A stretch of 64,000 nt of DNA from Myxococcales bacterium (GCA_004193285.1 SECP01000046.1:49178-113177); one strand, 5' to 3'. Shown: positions 18,845 to 28,053, counted from the first letter of the stretch. Notes: generated by a model from the letters alone, not told the origin. Translations and numbers: made by a program.

Positions 18845-20926
18845 TCACCACTCTCCCGGCAGTCGCTCGCTGACGTCCCGCCAGAAAGCGCGAACGTCGT
18901 CGAGCGACTCGGTGCGCTTTGCGCCGGGCAACGCGCTCAAGATGAGCTTGCCGTAGCCGCGCCGATGCACCCGCTCGTCCAGCAACGCCACGATGCCGAC
19001 GTCGCGCTGGGTGCGGATGAGCCGCCCGAAGCCTTGCTTCAGCGCGATCGCCGCGGCGGGCACCGCGAGCTTCATGAAGGGGCTCTCGCCGGCCGCTTCG
19101 AGCTCGCGGCCGCGAGCGACCATGACCGGATCCGTGGGCACGGAGAACGGGATCTTCTCCAGCACTACCAGCCGCAGCGCGTGCCCCGGTACATCCACCC
19201 CCTCCCAAAAGCTCTGGGTCGCGATCAGCACGGCGTGCCCATCCGCGCGGAAGGCCTGGAGCAACGCCGCTTTGGGACGCGAGCCTTGCACCAGCAGGCG
19301 CTTGCCGGGCAGCTTGGCCGGCAGCGAGCGAGAGAGGTGCTGCAGCATGCGGTGCGAGGTCGTGAGCACGAACGCGCCGCCGCCGGTGATCTCGCACAGC
19401 TCGGCCACCCGCAGCGCGGCGCGCTCCCCGAAGCTCGGGTGGTTCGGCGCGGGTAGGTCGCGCGGGGTGTAGAGCAGCGCGTTTTGCTCGAAGTCGAACG
19501 GGGAGGGGACGACCAGCTCCGTGACGTCCACCCGCGAGTCCGCCACCCCATAGCGCGCGCGGAAGTAGCTGAACGCGGACGACGGCGAGCGCGAACGCTC
19601 GGGCTCGCCTTCGCCGTCCTCCTGCGGCTCGCTCGAGCGCGAGCCGGCTGTCGAAAGCGTGGCGCTGGTCAGCACCACGGCCGGCACCGTCTCGAAGATC
19701 CGCTCCCGAAACAGCGTGGACAGATCGACCGGCGAGGACGCCAAGGTTACGTTCTGTCCGGCCCGCTCCAAGTACGTTACCCGCCCCGCGCCGCCCTCCA
19801 CCACTTGCGAGAGCGCCGAGCGCGCGTCCTCGCTTCGGCGCGCGGCGAGCTCGAGCGCCTCCGGCAAGCTCGAGGCGGGGCGCGGTCCGCGCAGTGAAGG
19901 TGCCGAGAGCCGGCCCCGTGCGGACTCGGTCGCGGCGGCCAGTCCCTCCAGCGCGGAGTCCAGCGCGTGCCAAGCGGACGCCACGCCGCCGGTGAAGATG
20001 TCACGCTCCAAGGTGATGCGGTGGTCTTTGCCCGCGGCCTCGCCCAGGGAGTGGAAGAACACGTCCGCCGATACCTCCACTGCGCTCACGCTGCGCAGCC
20101 CCGCGTCACCGCCGAACAGTGGGTCCAGCGCGCCCGCGGCGCGGAGGGCGCGCTCCGCGTCCGCCAGCATCCGGTCCAGCCGTCGGCGCGAGATGCGCAT
20201 GCCGAAGAACTCCGTCGCGATATCCTCGAGCTGATGCGCCTCGTCGAACACCACCGCGTCGTAGTCGGGTAGCACGCGGCCGGGGTGCGGCCCGCGCAGC
20301 GCGAGATCCGCGAAAAAGAGGTGGTGATTCACGACGACTAGCCGCGCTCGCTCCGCCTCGCGCCTCATCTGCGTGACGAAGCACTCGTCGAAGAACTGGC
20401 ACGGCGCTCCGATGCGCGTGTCGCTGGAGGACGCCACCTCCGGCCGCACGGGGTCGTCCTCCGCCATCCCGGCGAGCTCCGCGAAATCCCCGGTCTCGGA
20501 CTCCTCTACGAAGCTGCTCAGCGCGTCCAGCGTGCGCGCGTACTTCGGGCGCATCGCCTCCGGGCTTTGGCGGAACTCGGCGAGGCGGCGTTTGCAGACG
20601 TAGTTGGAGAGGCCCTTCATCAGCGCGACCGGGAAAGAGAGGCCCAGCGCCCGCTCGATCAGCGGCAAATCGCGCTGAAAGATCTGCTCTTGGAGGGCGC
20701 GCGTCGCGGTAGACACGACCACCTTCTTCCCCGAGAGCAGCGCTGGCACGAGGTACGCCAGCGTCTTGCCGGTGCCCGTGCCCGCCTCACAAAACAAGAT
20801 CCGTTCTTCGCGGAGTACGCGCTCGACCGCGCGCGCCATCTCGAGCTGCCCGCTGCGCGACTCGTACGCGCTCAGCGCCCTCGAGAGGGGGCCGCCGGGG
20901 CCGAGGATCTCTTCCGTCGTCGCCAA
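18845..20926 (-). CDS. DinG/YoaA-like superfamily 2 helicase
   Basis: 693 residues if started at TTG 20926 (LATTEEILGPGGPLSRAL). The frame extends upstream to 21157 but that would overlap the PilZ gene and the extra part is Arg-rich shadow sequence. Walker A is EAGTGTGKTLAYL, the DEAH box is in VVFDEAHQLED, and the intervening Cys residues (YVCKRR, CQFFDEC) fit the Fe-S cluster region of XPD/DinG helicases. C-terminal motifs ATQSFWEGVDVPG and QGFGRLIRTQRD (motifs V and VI) are present. It is an ATP-dependent 5'-3' DNA helicase acting in repair or R-loop removal. The TTG start is the weakest point. Confidence 0.88.
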   Translation of the reverse strand: MATTEEILGPGGPLSRALSAYESRSGQLEMARAVERVLREERILFCEAGTGTGKTLAYLVPALLSGKKVVVSTATRALQEQIFQRDLPLIERALGLSFPVALMKGLSNYVCKRRLAEFRQSPEAMRPKYARTLDALSSFVEESETGDFAELAGMAEDDPVRPEVASSSDTRIGAPCQFFDECFVTQMRREAERARLVVVNHHLFFADLALRGPHPGRVLPDYDAVVFDEAHQLEDIATEFFGMRISRRRLDRMLADAERALRAAGALDPLFGGDAGLRSVSAVEVSADVFFHSLGEAAGKDHRITLERDIFTGGVASAWHALDSALEGLAAATESARGRLSAPSLRGPRPASSLPEALELAARRSEDARSALSQVVEGGAGRVTYLERAGQNVTLASSPVDLSTLFRERIFETVPAVVLTSATLSTAGSRSSEPQEDGEGEPERSRSPSSAFSYFRARYGVADSRVDVTELVVPSPFDFEQNALLYTPRDLPAPNHPSFGERAALRVAELCEITGGGAFVLTTSHRMLQHLSRSLPAKLPGKRLLVQGSRPKAALLQAFRADGHAVLIATQSFWEGVDVPGHALRLVVLEKIPFSVPTDPVMVARGRELEAAGESPFMKLAVPAAAIALKQGFGRLIRTQRDVGIVALLDERVHRRGYGKLILSALPGAKRTESLDDVRAFWRDVSERLPGEW

Positions 20927-20949
20927 GCGCGCACTGTAGCGCGTGCACC

Positions 20950-21315
20950 TCAGACGTTCTCGGGCGGAACGGATCCTTCTACGTCCAAAAAGCGGAGGCC
21001 GACAATCTGCCCGTCCGCCTCGTCTTGAACCCAGACCACCGCGACCTTGCGGCCGGCGGGCTCCCCATCGCCCACCAGCAGCTCGTACTCTGCTCCGGAC
21101 TGCAGCGGCTCTTCTACGATCGCGCGCATACCGCCGCGGCTCACGTTCAGCGTCCACCCGTGCGTCTCGAAGCCCGGCCCGCGCAGTGTAACCCTGTCGG
21201 TTGCCTCGCGACGTGCTCCGCCACTGCCGCGCCGTTGCGCGTGCACCTCGTTCGGAGGCGGAGGACTTCGGCGGGTCACAACCTCCAACGTACCATGGCC
21301 GGCGCGCAGGCCCAC
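20950..21315 (-). CDS. PilZ-domain protein
   Basis: 121 residues. The region from about residue 33 contains RREATDRVTLRG and LNVSRGGMRAIVEEPL, fitting the PilZ pattern of an RxxxR-like basic element followed by (D/N)xSxxG. PilZ domains bind cyclic di-GMP and regulate motility or exopolysaccharide. The basic element is not a perfect RxxxR, so c-di-GMP binding is uncertain. It lies 23 bases upstream of the DinG-like gene on the same strand. The start is uncertain within the first 20 residues. Confidence 0.72.
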   Translation of the reverse strand: MGLRAGHGTLEVVTRRSPPPPNEVHAQRRGSGGARREATDRVTLRGPGFETHGWTLNVSRGGMRAIVEEPLQSGAEYELLVGDGEPAGRKVAVVWVQDEADGQIVGLRFLDVEGSVPPENV

Positions 21316-21664
21316 CGTCTGGCAGAGCGGCGGGGCACTCTGCGGCGATCTTGCAGCTACCCGTATCTTCTATGCTTTGTCAGGCTGCTGGGACGCGGCC
21401 CCGAGCGCGATTGGGGTCCGCGAGCACGAGGCGCGCGGCCCCGCCCGGCCTACCGGAGCCGCCGGCGATTCGCCGCGGCGCCCATCAGTTCGCGAGCCTC
21501 GAGTCTCGAGCCGCGCTAAGCCCGCAGCCCTTGACGTTGCCCGAGAGGACCGCGTACTTTCCCCGTGTCGATCTCGTGTGCGTGAGAGGGGTCTCTCCTG
21601 ATCACGTCAGCGCTGCGCCGGCAGCCGATCTAGAGGGACGTCGCGGCCCGAGGCCACTTCCCCG
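21316..21664. other. Intergenic region between PilZ gene and 21665 gene
   Basis: About 350 bases between divergent genes. Apart from the promoter-like boxes listed separately I see no RNA, repeat or convincing small gene. Short frames here lack ribosome-binding sites and have no recognisable content. Confidence 0.5.
21531..21560 (+). promoter_or_regulatory. Sigma70-like promoter candidate
   Basis: TTGACG at 21531-21536 and TACTTT at 21555-21560 with an 18-base spacer, about 100 bases upstream of the ATG at 21665 and correctly oriented for it. The -35 box is near consensus, the -10 box is moderate. Confidence 0.4.
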
Positions 21665-22105
21665 ATGACCCCCACGCCTACCGACCTGAAAAAGACCTTA
21701 GTCGCCCGAGGCTTCGAGGTGTATCGCACCTTGGGTGACCAGGTAGTCTTGGCCGACCGAGTCCGCGACAACCTCATCATGGACAGCGGCGTCGCCGCGA
21801 AGCCGGGAGAGGTATTGGCGGTGCGCTTCGTGGTCCGAGCCCAAGCCAGTGACTTCCCGTCCGCCAAGGCCGAGGACTTGTTCGCGCGCGCGCGAGCGTG
21901 CGCTGCGGAAGCGGAGACCCGCGGCTACGCGGAGATCGGCAAGGCCGAGGTTCCGGTTCGGGATCCGGGCGACGCTTCCAGCACGCTGGACACCTGGTAC
22001 GAAGTTTCTTTCGAGCGGTCCGTAGCGGACGAAGACGAGCTGGAGCATGAGCTCCGCTACGCTTTGGCGCTGGAAAAGACCGCAAGCCACGACCTGGCGC
22101 GCTGA
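21665..22105 (+). CDS. Conserved-looking cytoplasmic protein, unknown function
   Basis: 146 residues, no signal peptide or membrane segment. The N-terminal half (LKKTLVARGFEVYRTLGDQVVLADRVRDNLI) is alpha/beta in character, followed by a helical segment rich in Ala and Glu and a tail with several acidic residues (SVADEDELEHELRYAL). I do not recognise a family. Codon use and position downstream of a good promoter candidate support a real gene. It precedes the PpiC chaperone gene by 87 bases on the same strand and may be cotranscribed with it. Confidence 0.65.
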   Translation: MTPTPTDLKKTLVARGFEVYRTLGDQVVLADRVRDNLIMDSGVAAKPGEVLAVRFVVRAQASDFPSAKAEDLFARARACAAEAETRGYAEIGKAEVPVRDPGDASSTLDTWYEVSFERSVADEDELEHELRYALALEKTASHDLAR

Positions 22106-22192
22106 GGCGATCCGGGCCGCTGGCCCGTGGTTCGGCGCGTACCTGGCTTCGGTCGGCGGGGCGTGATATCTGCGGCGCCCAAAGCCAGGCCC

Positions 22193-23929
22193 ATGCTGAG
22201 TCTCTTTCGTACAGGTATCGGAAACGTCGTCGTCGCGGGCATCGCGTTCCTCATCATCGTGGCCTTCGCGGTCGAGTTTCGCGCGGGTAACAACGGGCCC
22301 GCCGGCAAGCTCGCGCGGGACTGCGCGGTCTCCTATGACGGCTACTGCGTCGACGCCAAGGAGTACTACGCCGCGCACGGCCTGATCGTGCCGCGCGGCG
22401 TCGAGCCGAAGGTGTCCAAGAAGTACCAGTTCAACAAGCGGGTGCTGGACGGCCTGGTAGAGCGCGAGCTGCTCGTGGCGGAAGCCAAGAAGCTCAACCT
22501 CGGCGTCGGCGAAGACGCGCTGGAGACGGACCTCATGGCGGGGCGCGCGCGCGCGTCGCTCCCGGCCGACAGCATGGCGGAGCTCTCGCCCATGCTCGGC
22601 TTGTGCCCGCCCGCGGGCGGCGGCTACAGCTGCGCGCCCGGCTCGGACTACCCGGTGCGCCAAGTCGCGGTGCGCCGCACCGAGGGCGAGCCCTTCGACT
22701 ACAAGGTGTACGAGCGCGAGGTCCGCCTGCGCACGAACCGCGGTCCCAAAGAGTTCAAGGAGATGCAGGAGCGCGAGCTCCTGGCCGCGCGCATGCGCGA
22801 CATCATCCGCTCCCGCGTGCGTATCCCGGAGCCCGAGGCCTTTTCGCTGTTCGAGCGAGACCGCTCGAAGGTGGTGGTGCGCAGCGTCGTGCTGAAGCGC
22901 GACTGGTTCTCCAAGTTCGCGGTGGACCCGAGCGCGGCTGCGGTCGACAAGTGGAGCCTCGCCAACCAGGCGCAGATCGACTCGGACTGGGCGAACAAGA
23001 AGGCTGACTGGACCAGCGGCTGCAGTCCCGTGCAAGAGATCATGGTCGCGCTGCCCCCCGGCGCGCTGGACGACGAGAAGCAGCCGGTGAAGCTGAAGGC
23101 CGAGCAAGCGCGTGAGCGCGTCGCCAAGGGCGAGTCCTTCGAAGCGGTGGCTCGTGAGCTGTCCGACGCGCCGAGCGCGCTCCTGGGCGGCGACGTGGGC
23201 TGCTTGGGCAGCAATTACGGCGTCGGCGCGGACGAGCTGAAGAAGGCCCTGGAGAGCCTCAAGCCGGGGGACCTCTCGCCGGTGGTGGAGACTCCGCGCG
23301 GCTTTCACGTGCTCAAGGTCGGTCCCAAGTTGTCGGACGAGAAGCTGGAGGCGCAGGGGCGCCACTTCTTGGCCCGCCAGCTGTACGCGCGCTTCGCGGC
23401 CGACGAGGCGCTGGCCAAGTTCGCCGAGCAGCTGATCACGCGCACGAAGGCCGGCGAAAAGCTGGAAGAGGCGACGCGCGCGCTGTCGGTGGATTTCTCC
23501 GCGCAAGCGGCCAAGGGCGGCGCCCCCAAGAAGGACAGCGCGGACACGCCCGCGCTGCTCTCCGCGGATCGGCCTCGTTTCGAGGTGTCGTCCCCGTTCA
23601 ACGCTTCCGGTAACCCACTGCCGGACGTGGACGCGCTGGAGCCCATCGCGGTCAAGGCGTTCGAGCTCAAGCAGCCCGAGGAGCTCTCCGGCAAGCCCAT
23701 CGCGACCGCGAACGGCGCGGTCGTGCTCCAGCTGAAGGAGCGCACCGTGGCCAGCCGTGAGGATTTCGTGAAGGAGAAGTCCAAGGTGGTGGAGGCGCTG
23801 CTTCAAGCCAAGTCCACGGAGGCGCTGGCTCGCTACGTTCAAGATTTGCGACGCGCCGCTGGTGATCGCCTGAAGGTGATGGCCGAGTTCGGCGAAGAGT
23901 CGAAGGCGCGGGCGGACGGCGAGGAGTGA
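22193..23929 (+). CDS. SurA/PpiD-like parvulin peptidyl-prolyl isomerase, membrane-anchored
   Basis: 578 residues from ATG 22193. A single N-terminal membrane segment (NVVVAGIAFLIIVAFAVEF) anchors a periplasmic body, as in PpiD. An SurA-type N-terminal chaperone region (RVLDGLVERELLVAEAKKLN) precedes a parvulin/PpiC rotamase domain around residues 300-385 (AKGESFEAVARELSD, GGDVGCLGSNYG, VVETPRGFHVLKV). The role is folding of exported proteins. Four Cys in the chaperone region (LCPPAGGGYSCAPG and others) are unusual for PpiD. The stop overlaps the GTG of the M16 peptidase gene by four bases (GTGA), indicating translational coupling. Confidence 0.87.
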   Translation: MLSLFRTGIGNVVVAGIAFLIIVAFAVEFRAGNNGPAGKLARDCAVSYDGYCVDAKEYYAAHGLIVPRGVEPKVSKKYQFNKRVLDGLVERELLVAEAKKLNLGVGEDALETDLMAGRARASLPADSMAELSPMLGLCPPAGGGYSCAPGSDYPVRQVAVRRTEGEPFDYKVYEREVRLRTNRGPKEFKEMQERELLAARMRDIIRSRVRIPEPEAFSLFERDRSKVVVRSVVLKRDWFSKFAVDPSAAAVDKWSLANQAQIDSDWANKKADWTSGCSPVQEIMVALPPGALDDEKQPVKLKAEQARERVAKGESFEAVARELSDAPSALLGGDVGCLGSNYGVGADELKKALESLKPGDLSPVVETPRGFHVLKVGPKLSDEKLEAQGRHFLARQLYARFAADEALAKFAEQLITRTKAGEKLEEATRALSVDFSAQAAKGGAPKKDSADTPALLSADRPRFEVSSPFNASGNPLPDVDALEPIAVKAFELKQPEELSGKPIATANGAVVLQLKERTVASREDFVKEKSKVVEALLQAKSTEALARYVQDLRRAAGDRLKVMAEFGEESKARADGEE

Positions 23930-25239
23930 CGGCCCGCTCCCCCAAGCCGCGCCGCACCGCCGCGCCGCAAGTCACGCGCAAGGTGCTCAAGAACGGGGTG
24001 CGCGTGAACCTGGTGCGAATGCCGCACGTGCACCGCAGCGCGCTGGACGTGCACGTGCGCGTCGGCTCGCGTTTCGAGACGCGGCGGGAGAACGGCATCA
24101 GCCACTTCCACGAGCACATGCTGCATCGGGGCATTCCCGGCTACCCCACCGCCCACGCGCAAGCGCTCGCCTTCGAGGAGCTCGGGGCGGCGTTCGGGGC
24201 CATGACCTACGTGGATCACGGCGTGCTCTCGTGCTCGGTGCCGACCGAGAACCTGGAGCGCGCGCTGGAGCTCACCGCGCTGCTCTGCGAGTCGCCCCTG
24301 TTCAACGACATCGCCATCGAGAAGGGGATCGTCCGCGAGGAGCTGCTGGAGGCTTATGACGGGGACGGCCGGCTCATCGACGGCCCCGGCATCTTGCGGC
24401 AGCTGTGCTTCGGCCGGCACCCGCTCGCGATGCCGATCGCCGGGACTCGCACCACGCTCGCGCGCTTCGACGCGTCGGCGCTTCGCAAGTTCCATCGCCG
24501 GCACTACGTCGGCGAAGGGCTCGTGATCACGCTCGCTGGCCCGGACGTCGAGCGGCTGGGTCGGGTGGCGTCGCGCCGCTTCGCCGGCCTTCCACGGGGT
24601 CGCGAGGTCGCGGCGGAGGCGCCGCCGGACCAGCGCGCCGCTCAGTTCCGTTACCTCTCCGACAACACGAGCCAAACCTGGCTCGGGCTGGGCTTCCGCG
24701 CGCCGGGTGACCGCGATCCGGACGAGCCGGCCACGGAGCTCCTCATGCGCGTCTTGGACGACGGCAACGCCACGCGCCTCTACCGCACGCTCTCGGACGA
24801 GCGCGGGCTCTGCTACGACGTCTCCGCGATGTACGAGGCGTACGTGGACGTCGGCGTGCTCGAGATCGTCGCGGAGTGCACCCACACGTCTGCGCCCCGG
24901 GTCCTGACCGAGACGCTCAACGTGCTCACCGATCTGGCCACCCACGGGCCCACCGCGGAAGAGCTGTCACGCGCCAAGGCGCGGCTCCGCTGGCAAATGC
25001 TGGAGCTGTACGATATGCCGACCGAGCTGGCTGCATTCGTCGGTCAAGGCGTGCTGAGCGATGCGGGAGTCGAGCCCGAGGCTCGCATCGACGAGTTGAT
25101 GAACGTGACGGAGGCGCGCGTACGCGAGGCCGCCGCGCGTATCTTTCGGGCGCGCAGCTCGAGCCTGGTCGTGGTGGGGAAGCTCGACAAGTCGGCGCAA
25201 CGCAAGCTCCAGGCCGCTCAAGCCGGCCTGGGTGCGTGA
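23926..25239 (+). CDS. M16 (pitrilysin/PMPCB-like) zinc peptidase
   Basis: 437 residues from a GTG that overlaps the previous stop. The inverted zinc motif HxxEH is in ISHFHEHMLHRG near residue 62, with the distal Glu in IVREELLEAYDG some 70 residues later, the M16 arrangement. The C-terminal M16 domain has SQTWLGLGFRAPG and GNATRLYRTLSDERGLCYDV. It is most likely a cytoplasmic or periplasmic processing peptidase; no signal peptide is seen. Coupling with the PpiC chaperone suggests a shared protein-quality role. Confidence 0.9.
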   Translation: MTARSPKPRRTAAPQVTRKVLKNGVRVNLVRMPHVHRSALDVHVRVGSRFETRRENGISHFHEHMLHRGIPGYPTAHAQALAFEELGAAFGAMTYVDHGVLSCSVPTENLERALELTALLCESPLFNDIAIEKGIVREELLEAYDGDGRLIDGPGILRQLCFGRHPLAMPIAGTRTTLARFDASALRKFHRRHYVGEGLVITLAGPDVERLGRVASRRFAGLPRGREVAAEAPPDQRAAQFRYLSDNTSQTWLGLGFRAPGDRDPDEPATELLMRVLDDGNATRLYRTLSDERGLCYDVSAMYEAYVDVGVLEIVAECTHTSAPRVLTETLNVLTDLATHGPTAEELSRAKARLRWQMLELYDMPTELAAFVGQGVLSDAGVEPEARIDELMNVTEARVREAAARIFRARSSSLVVVGKLDKSAQRKLQAAQAGLGA

Positions 25240-25258
25240 CGTAACCCCCCGGTATTAG

Positions 25259-25657
25259 TCAGCGCCGCTTCGGCGACTTCTTGGCCTTTCCGTCGGCCTT
25301 CGCTTGCCGCGCTTCGGTCTGCTCGTCGCGGATGAGCGCCTCGGCGACGAGCAGCACGCGCCGCCGCACCGAGGTGCTGGCGGAGCGCAGTACCACGTTC
25401 AGCCGATCGTCCTTCGGGCGCGCCTTGGAGGGCGAGACCAAATCCGAGACGTCCACTCCGAGTGAAGCCGCGATGCGCTCCATGGTCTCGAGCGACGGGT
25501 TGGCGTTGGCAGAGGCGCGGCCACGAAGGACTCGCTCCAGACGGGCAACGGTTTCGACGGTGACGCCAGCGCGCGAGGCGAGCTCGGCCTGCGTCATCTG
25601 TGCTTGGGTTCTTAGTTTTCGTACTTGTTCAGCGAGAAAAATCGCAAGGTCGGTCAC
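25259..25657 (-). CDS. XRE-family transcriptional regulator
   Basis: 132 residues. The N-terminal HTH is classical: VRKLRTQAQMTQAELASRAG, TVETVARLERVLRG, then LETMERIAASLGVDVSDLV. The C-terminal part is a short helical tail ending in basic residues (KAKKSPKRR). It has no ligand or peptidase domain. A perfect inverted repeat lies 33 bases upstream of its start and may be its own operator. Confidence 0.87.
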   Translation of the reverse strand: MTDLAIFLAEQVRKLRTQAQMTQAELASRAGVTVETVARLERVLRGRASANANPSLETMERIAASLGVDVSDLVSPSKARPKDDRLNVVLRSASTSVRRRVLLVAEALIRDEQTEARQAKADGKAKKSPKRR

Positions 25658-25689
25658 TTATAGGGCTCGCAAACTCCCCGGCCTGAAGC

Positions 25690-25713
25690 GTGTGGAAGTT
25701 AATCGTTCCACAC
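25690..25713. promoter_or_regulatory. Inverted repeat, possible operator of the XRE regulator
   Basis: GTGTGGAA (25690-25697) and TTCCACAC (25706-25713) form a perfect 8-bp dyad around an 8-base centre. It lies just upstream of the regulator gene start on the minus strand. Dimeric XRE proteins bind such dyads, so autoregulation is a fair guess. Confidence 0.45.
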
Positions 25714-25877
25714 CCTGTGTCATTAGAACTGTGCTTCTGGACCTGACGACGGTTTCTGCGCGCCGTTCATTCCCAGAGCCTCGTCAGATCTAGGGCTAAA
25801 CCTAGGGAAAGCAAGTGATCCGGAGGCTGGCGGCACGCGCAATCGGCCCGATGGTCGGCATGGATCTGACCGGGACG

Positions 25878-26525
25878 TCAGCGCGAAATCGGCGCGGGCG
25901 CCGGCACCCGATCCTCCACTTGGGTGAGCCGAACGTGGGCGAGCGCGACGTCCAGCAACCGCAAACGCTCCGCCAGCTCGGCCTCGCCCGCGCACTCCGT
26001 GTGGGCCACGAGGGCCAAGCACTCGCCGACCCCGGCGCCGACCGCGACCGCTTGGCCCGCCACCCGCGTGGCGGCGGCCGGTAGCGCGACGAGCGTGATG
26101 CGCGTGAGGAAGCCGGCTGGCACGCGCACGTCACGTCGGGCGACGAGGTTGCTCTCGTCCGCCAGCGCGAGGTCTGCGGTTCGGGCGCGCAGCTCCGCCT
26201 CGCACGCGTCCACCCGCGGTAAGCGAGACGCGCGCCATCGCCGCACGACGAGGCTCGTGGACGTTGGCTCGTGACGGAGCTCCAAGCTCGCGCTGCTCCC
26301 AGCGGGCCCGCTCGCGGGCAGCCACGCCTTGGCCTCCGGCAAAGCTAGCTTGAGTCCCATCGCGGGAGCGCGCACCACGCCCCAATCTCGATCTTGTAGC
26401 GTGCTCGCCTCTAGCGGTGCCGCGCGCGCGCTGGGTGGAGGCGCGGGAGCGGATACGACCGCAGACGGCGCGCAGGCGGTGAGCGTGAGCAGCGGGGCCC
26501 CGAGCCAGCGAATGATCGCGCGCAT
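25878..26525 (-). CDS. Lipoprotein, unknown function
   Basis: 215 residues from the Met at 26525 (MRAIIRWLGAPLLTLTAC), whose signal peptide ends in a lipobox-like TLTAC; the longer frame has no signal sequence and is less likely. A Pro/Ala-rich stretch follows (SAVVSAPAPPPSARA), then a globular part with LRHEPTSTSLVVRRWRASRL. Pattern and length suggest an envelope protein; no family is recognised. It is divergent from the Cys-rich gene. Confidence 0.62.
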   Translation of the reverse strand: MRAIIRWLGAPLLTLTACAPSAVVSAPAPPPSARAAPLEASTLQDRDWGVVRAPAMGLKLALPEAKAWLPASGPAGSSASLELRHEPTSTSLVVRRWRASRLPRVDACEAELRARTADLALADESNLVARRDVRVPAGFLTRITLVALPAAATRVAGQAVAVGAGVGECLALVAHTECAGEAELAERLRLLDVALAHVRLTQVEDRVPAPAPISR

Positions 26526-26597
26526 TCGGCAAGGAAGATATGCTGCGCTCCGCGATCCCCCAAGCGCTTTCGCGGCGGGGGCGCGAGGAGCCTCGCG

Positions 26598-27029
26598 ATG
26601 ACGGAAGACGCGCTTTTCTCGGCCCGCGAATTCGAAAGACGCTTTCGCGCGCTCGCGCTCGGCGCGGCCAGCTCCCGCGCGAACGAAGGCTGCGTGGAGT
26701 GCGCGCGCTGCGAGGGCTGTAGCGGCTGCACGTTTTGCCAAGACTCGGCGCGCCTCGTCCGGTGTCACTTCTGCGTGCGCTGCGAGAGCTGCACGGACTC
26801 GCTGCACTGCCGCGGCTCACGCCACCTCATCGGCTGCCAGCACTGCACGGACTGCGAGGATTGCACGCAGAGCTCTTACCTCGTTCGCTGCGTCTCCCTC
26901 ACGAGCTGCCAGTATTGCTTCGGTTGCGTGGGGCTATCCGGGAAAGACTTTCACGTCTTGAACGAGCCGTACGACCGCAAGGCGTACTTCGCGCTCACGG
27001 CGCGGCTCAGCCGGGAGCTCGGCTGGTGA
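26598..27029 (+). CDS. Cys-rich repeat protein with regular CxxC ladders
   Basis: 143 residues, of which about 19 of the central 75 are Cys. They fall in runs of C-x-x-C-x-x-C-x-x-C (for example CVECARCEGCSGC) separated by S-x-x-L-x-x-C turns (DSARLVRCHFC, GSRHLIGCQHC, SSYLVRCVSL), a periodicity of about 22-25 residues that suggests a stacked solenoid. There is no signal peptide, so the Cys are probably reduced or bind metal. Function is unknown. Its TGA overlaps the GTG of the next gene. Confidence 0.72.
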   Translation: MTEDALFSAREFERRFRALALGAASSRANEGCVECARCEGCSGCTFCQDSARLVRCHFCVRCESCTDSLHCRGSRHLIGCQHCTDCEDCTQSSYLVRCVSLTSCQYCFGCVGLSGKDFHVLNEPYDRKAYFALTARLSRELGW

Positions 27030-27358
27030 AGGCGCCGGACCCCGCGCTGGAGGCGCTTTGGAAGAACGCGCTCGAGAACTGGGATAACGACGCGGCTCAC
27101 CACGCGTTCTTGGACCATTGCGAGCGAAACCAGGCGCTCGACGAAGCCGCGGTTCGCTACCGCGGCATGAAGGGTGACCACGAGCGCGGCGCGGGCGCGG
27201 AGAAGCGCCTCAAGGCGGTGCTGATCCTGGCGATGTCCAAGCTAGAGCTTTCGCGCGCCGAACCGAAGGCCGCACCCAGCATGCTGACGAAGCTGATGTT
27301 GGTGCTGTTTTTCCTGTTCGGGTCCCTCCTGCTCCTGCTCTACCTGCTCAAGACGTAG
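27026..27358 (+). CDS. Small tail-anchored protein coupled to the Cys-rich gene
   Basis: 110 residues from GTG 27026, which overlaps the upstream TGA (GTGA). The N-terminal 80 residues are helical (LEALWKNALENWDNDAAHHAFLDHC, TPR-like in feel). The C-terminus is a hydrophobic segment (LTKLMLVLFFLFGSLLLLLY) with only LLKT after it, so a tail anchor. Translational coupling suggests that it works with the Cys-rich protein, for example as its membrane dock; this is inference. Confidence 0.62.
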   Translation: MKAPDPALEALWKNALENWDNDAAHHAFLDHCERNQALDEAAVRYRGMKGDHERGAGAEKRLKAVLILAMSKLELSRAEPKAAPSMLTKLMLVLFFLFGSLLLLLYLLKT

Positions 27359-27502
27359 CCTTCGCGCATCATTTCGACACGCGCAGCAGGCGGTCGTGGC
27401 AGCTCTGTGCTGGATCCATACACAGCGGAATAGTTGAGACTTTCTTTGCGTTTCGCGATGGCGGTCCGGTGTTATAGAGACCGCCGGAAGGAGGCTCTGA
27501 CG

Positions 27503-28036
27503 ATGAAACGTGCACTCTCGATCTTGGCTCTCGGAATGGCTCTTGGCTGCGGATCGGATCCGCCGCCTCCGGCCAAGACGGCCGAGGTTCCGCCGCCCGC
27601 TGCGCAGCCCGCGCCCGCGCCTATCGCAAACAACCCGAAGCCGGACGACGATCCCAGCAAGGGCAACATCAACATCTCGGACGAGATCAAGAAGGCCTGC
27701 GGCATCAGCGACGCCGAGGCGTACTTCGGTTACGACTCGGCCAACATTCGCCCGCAGGACAAAGCCGTCTTGCAGAAGCTGGCCACCTGCTTCACGAGCG
27801 GCCCGCTCAAAGGCCGCGAGATGCGCTTGGTCGGCCACGCCGATAACCGCGGCGAAGAGGACTACAACATGCTGCTCGGCCAGAAGCGCGCGGACAACGT
27901 CAAGACCGCGATCGTGTCGGCTGGCATGACCGCAGACAAGACGCTCACCACCTCGCGCGGTGAGCTGGACGCGACCGGCGCGGACGAGACGAGCTGGGCC
28001 AAAGACCGTCGCGTGGACATCGTGCTCGGCTCCTGA
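27503..28036 (+). CDS. pal: Peptidoglycan-associated lipoprotein (OmpA family)
   Basis: 177 residues from ATG 27503, with a ribosome-binding site (GGAAGGAGG) just upstream. Signal peptide MKRALSILALGMALGC with lipobox ALGC, then a Pro-rich linker, then an OmpA C-terminal domain (YFGYDSANIRPQDKAVL, MRLVGHADNRGEEDYNMLLGQKRADNV in pieces). It binds peptidoglycan and, through TolB, links the outer membrane to the Tol machine. It is the first gene of pal-tolQ-tolR-tolA-tolB; in E. coli pal is last. Confidence 0.88.
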   Translation: MKRALSILALGMALGCGSDPPPPAKTAEVPPPAAQPAPAPIANNPKPDDDPSKGNINISDEIKKACGISDAEAYFGYDSANIRPQDKAVLQKLATCFTSGPLKGREMRLVGHADNRGEEDYNMLLGQKRADNVKTAIVSAGMTADKTLTTSRGELDATGADETSWAKDRRVDIVLGS

Positions 28037-28053
28037 GCCAACAACACTGATTC

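Noticed and set aside
21698..23842. A 714-codon minus-strand frame opposite the PpiC chaperone gene
   Set aside because: Leu/Arg/His-rich antisense shadow; the plus-strand frame has the membrane anchor and parvulin motifs.
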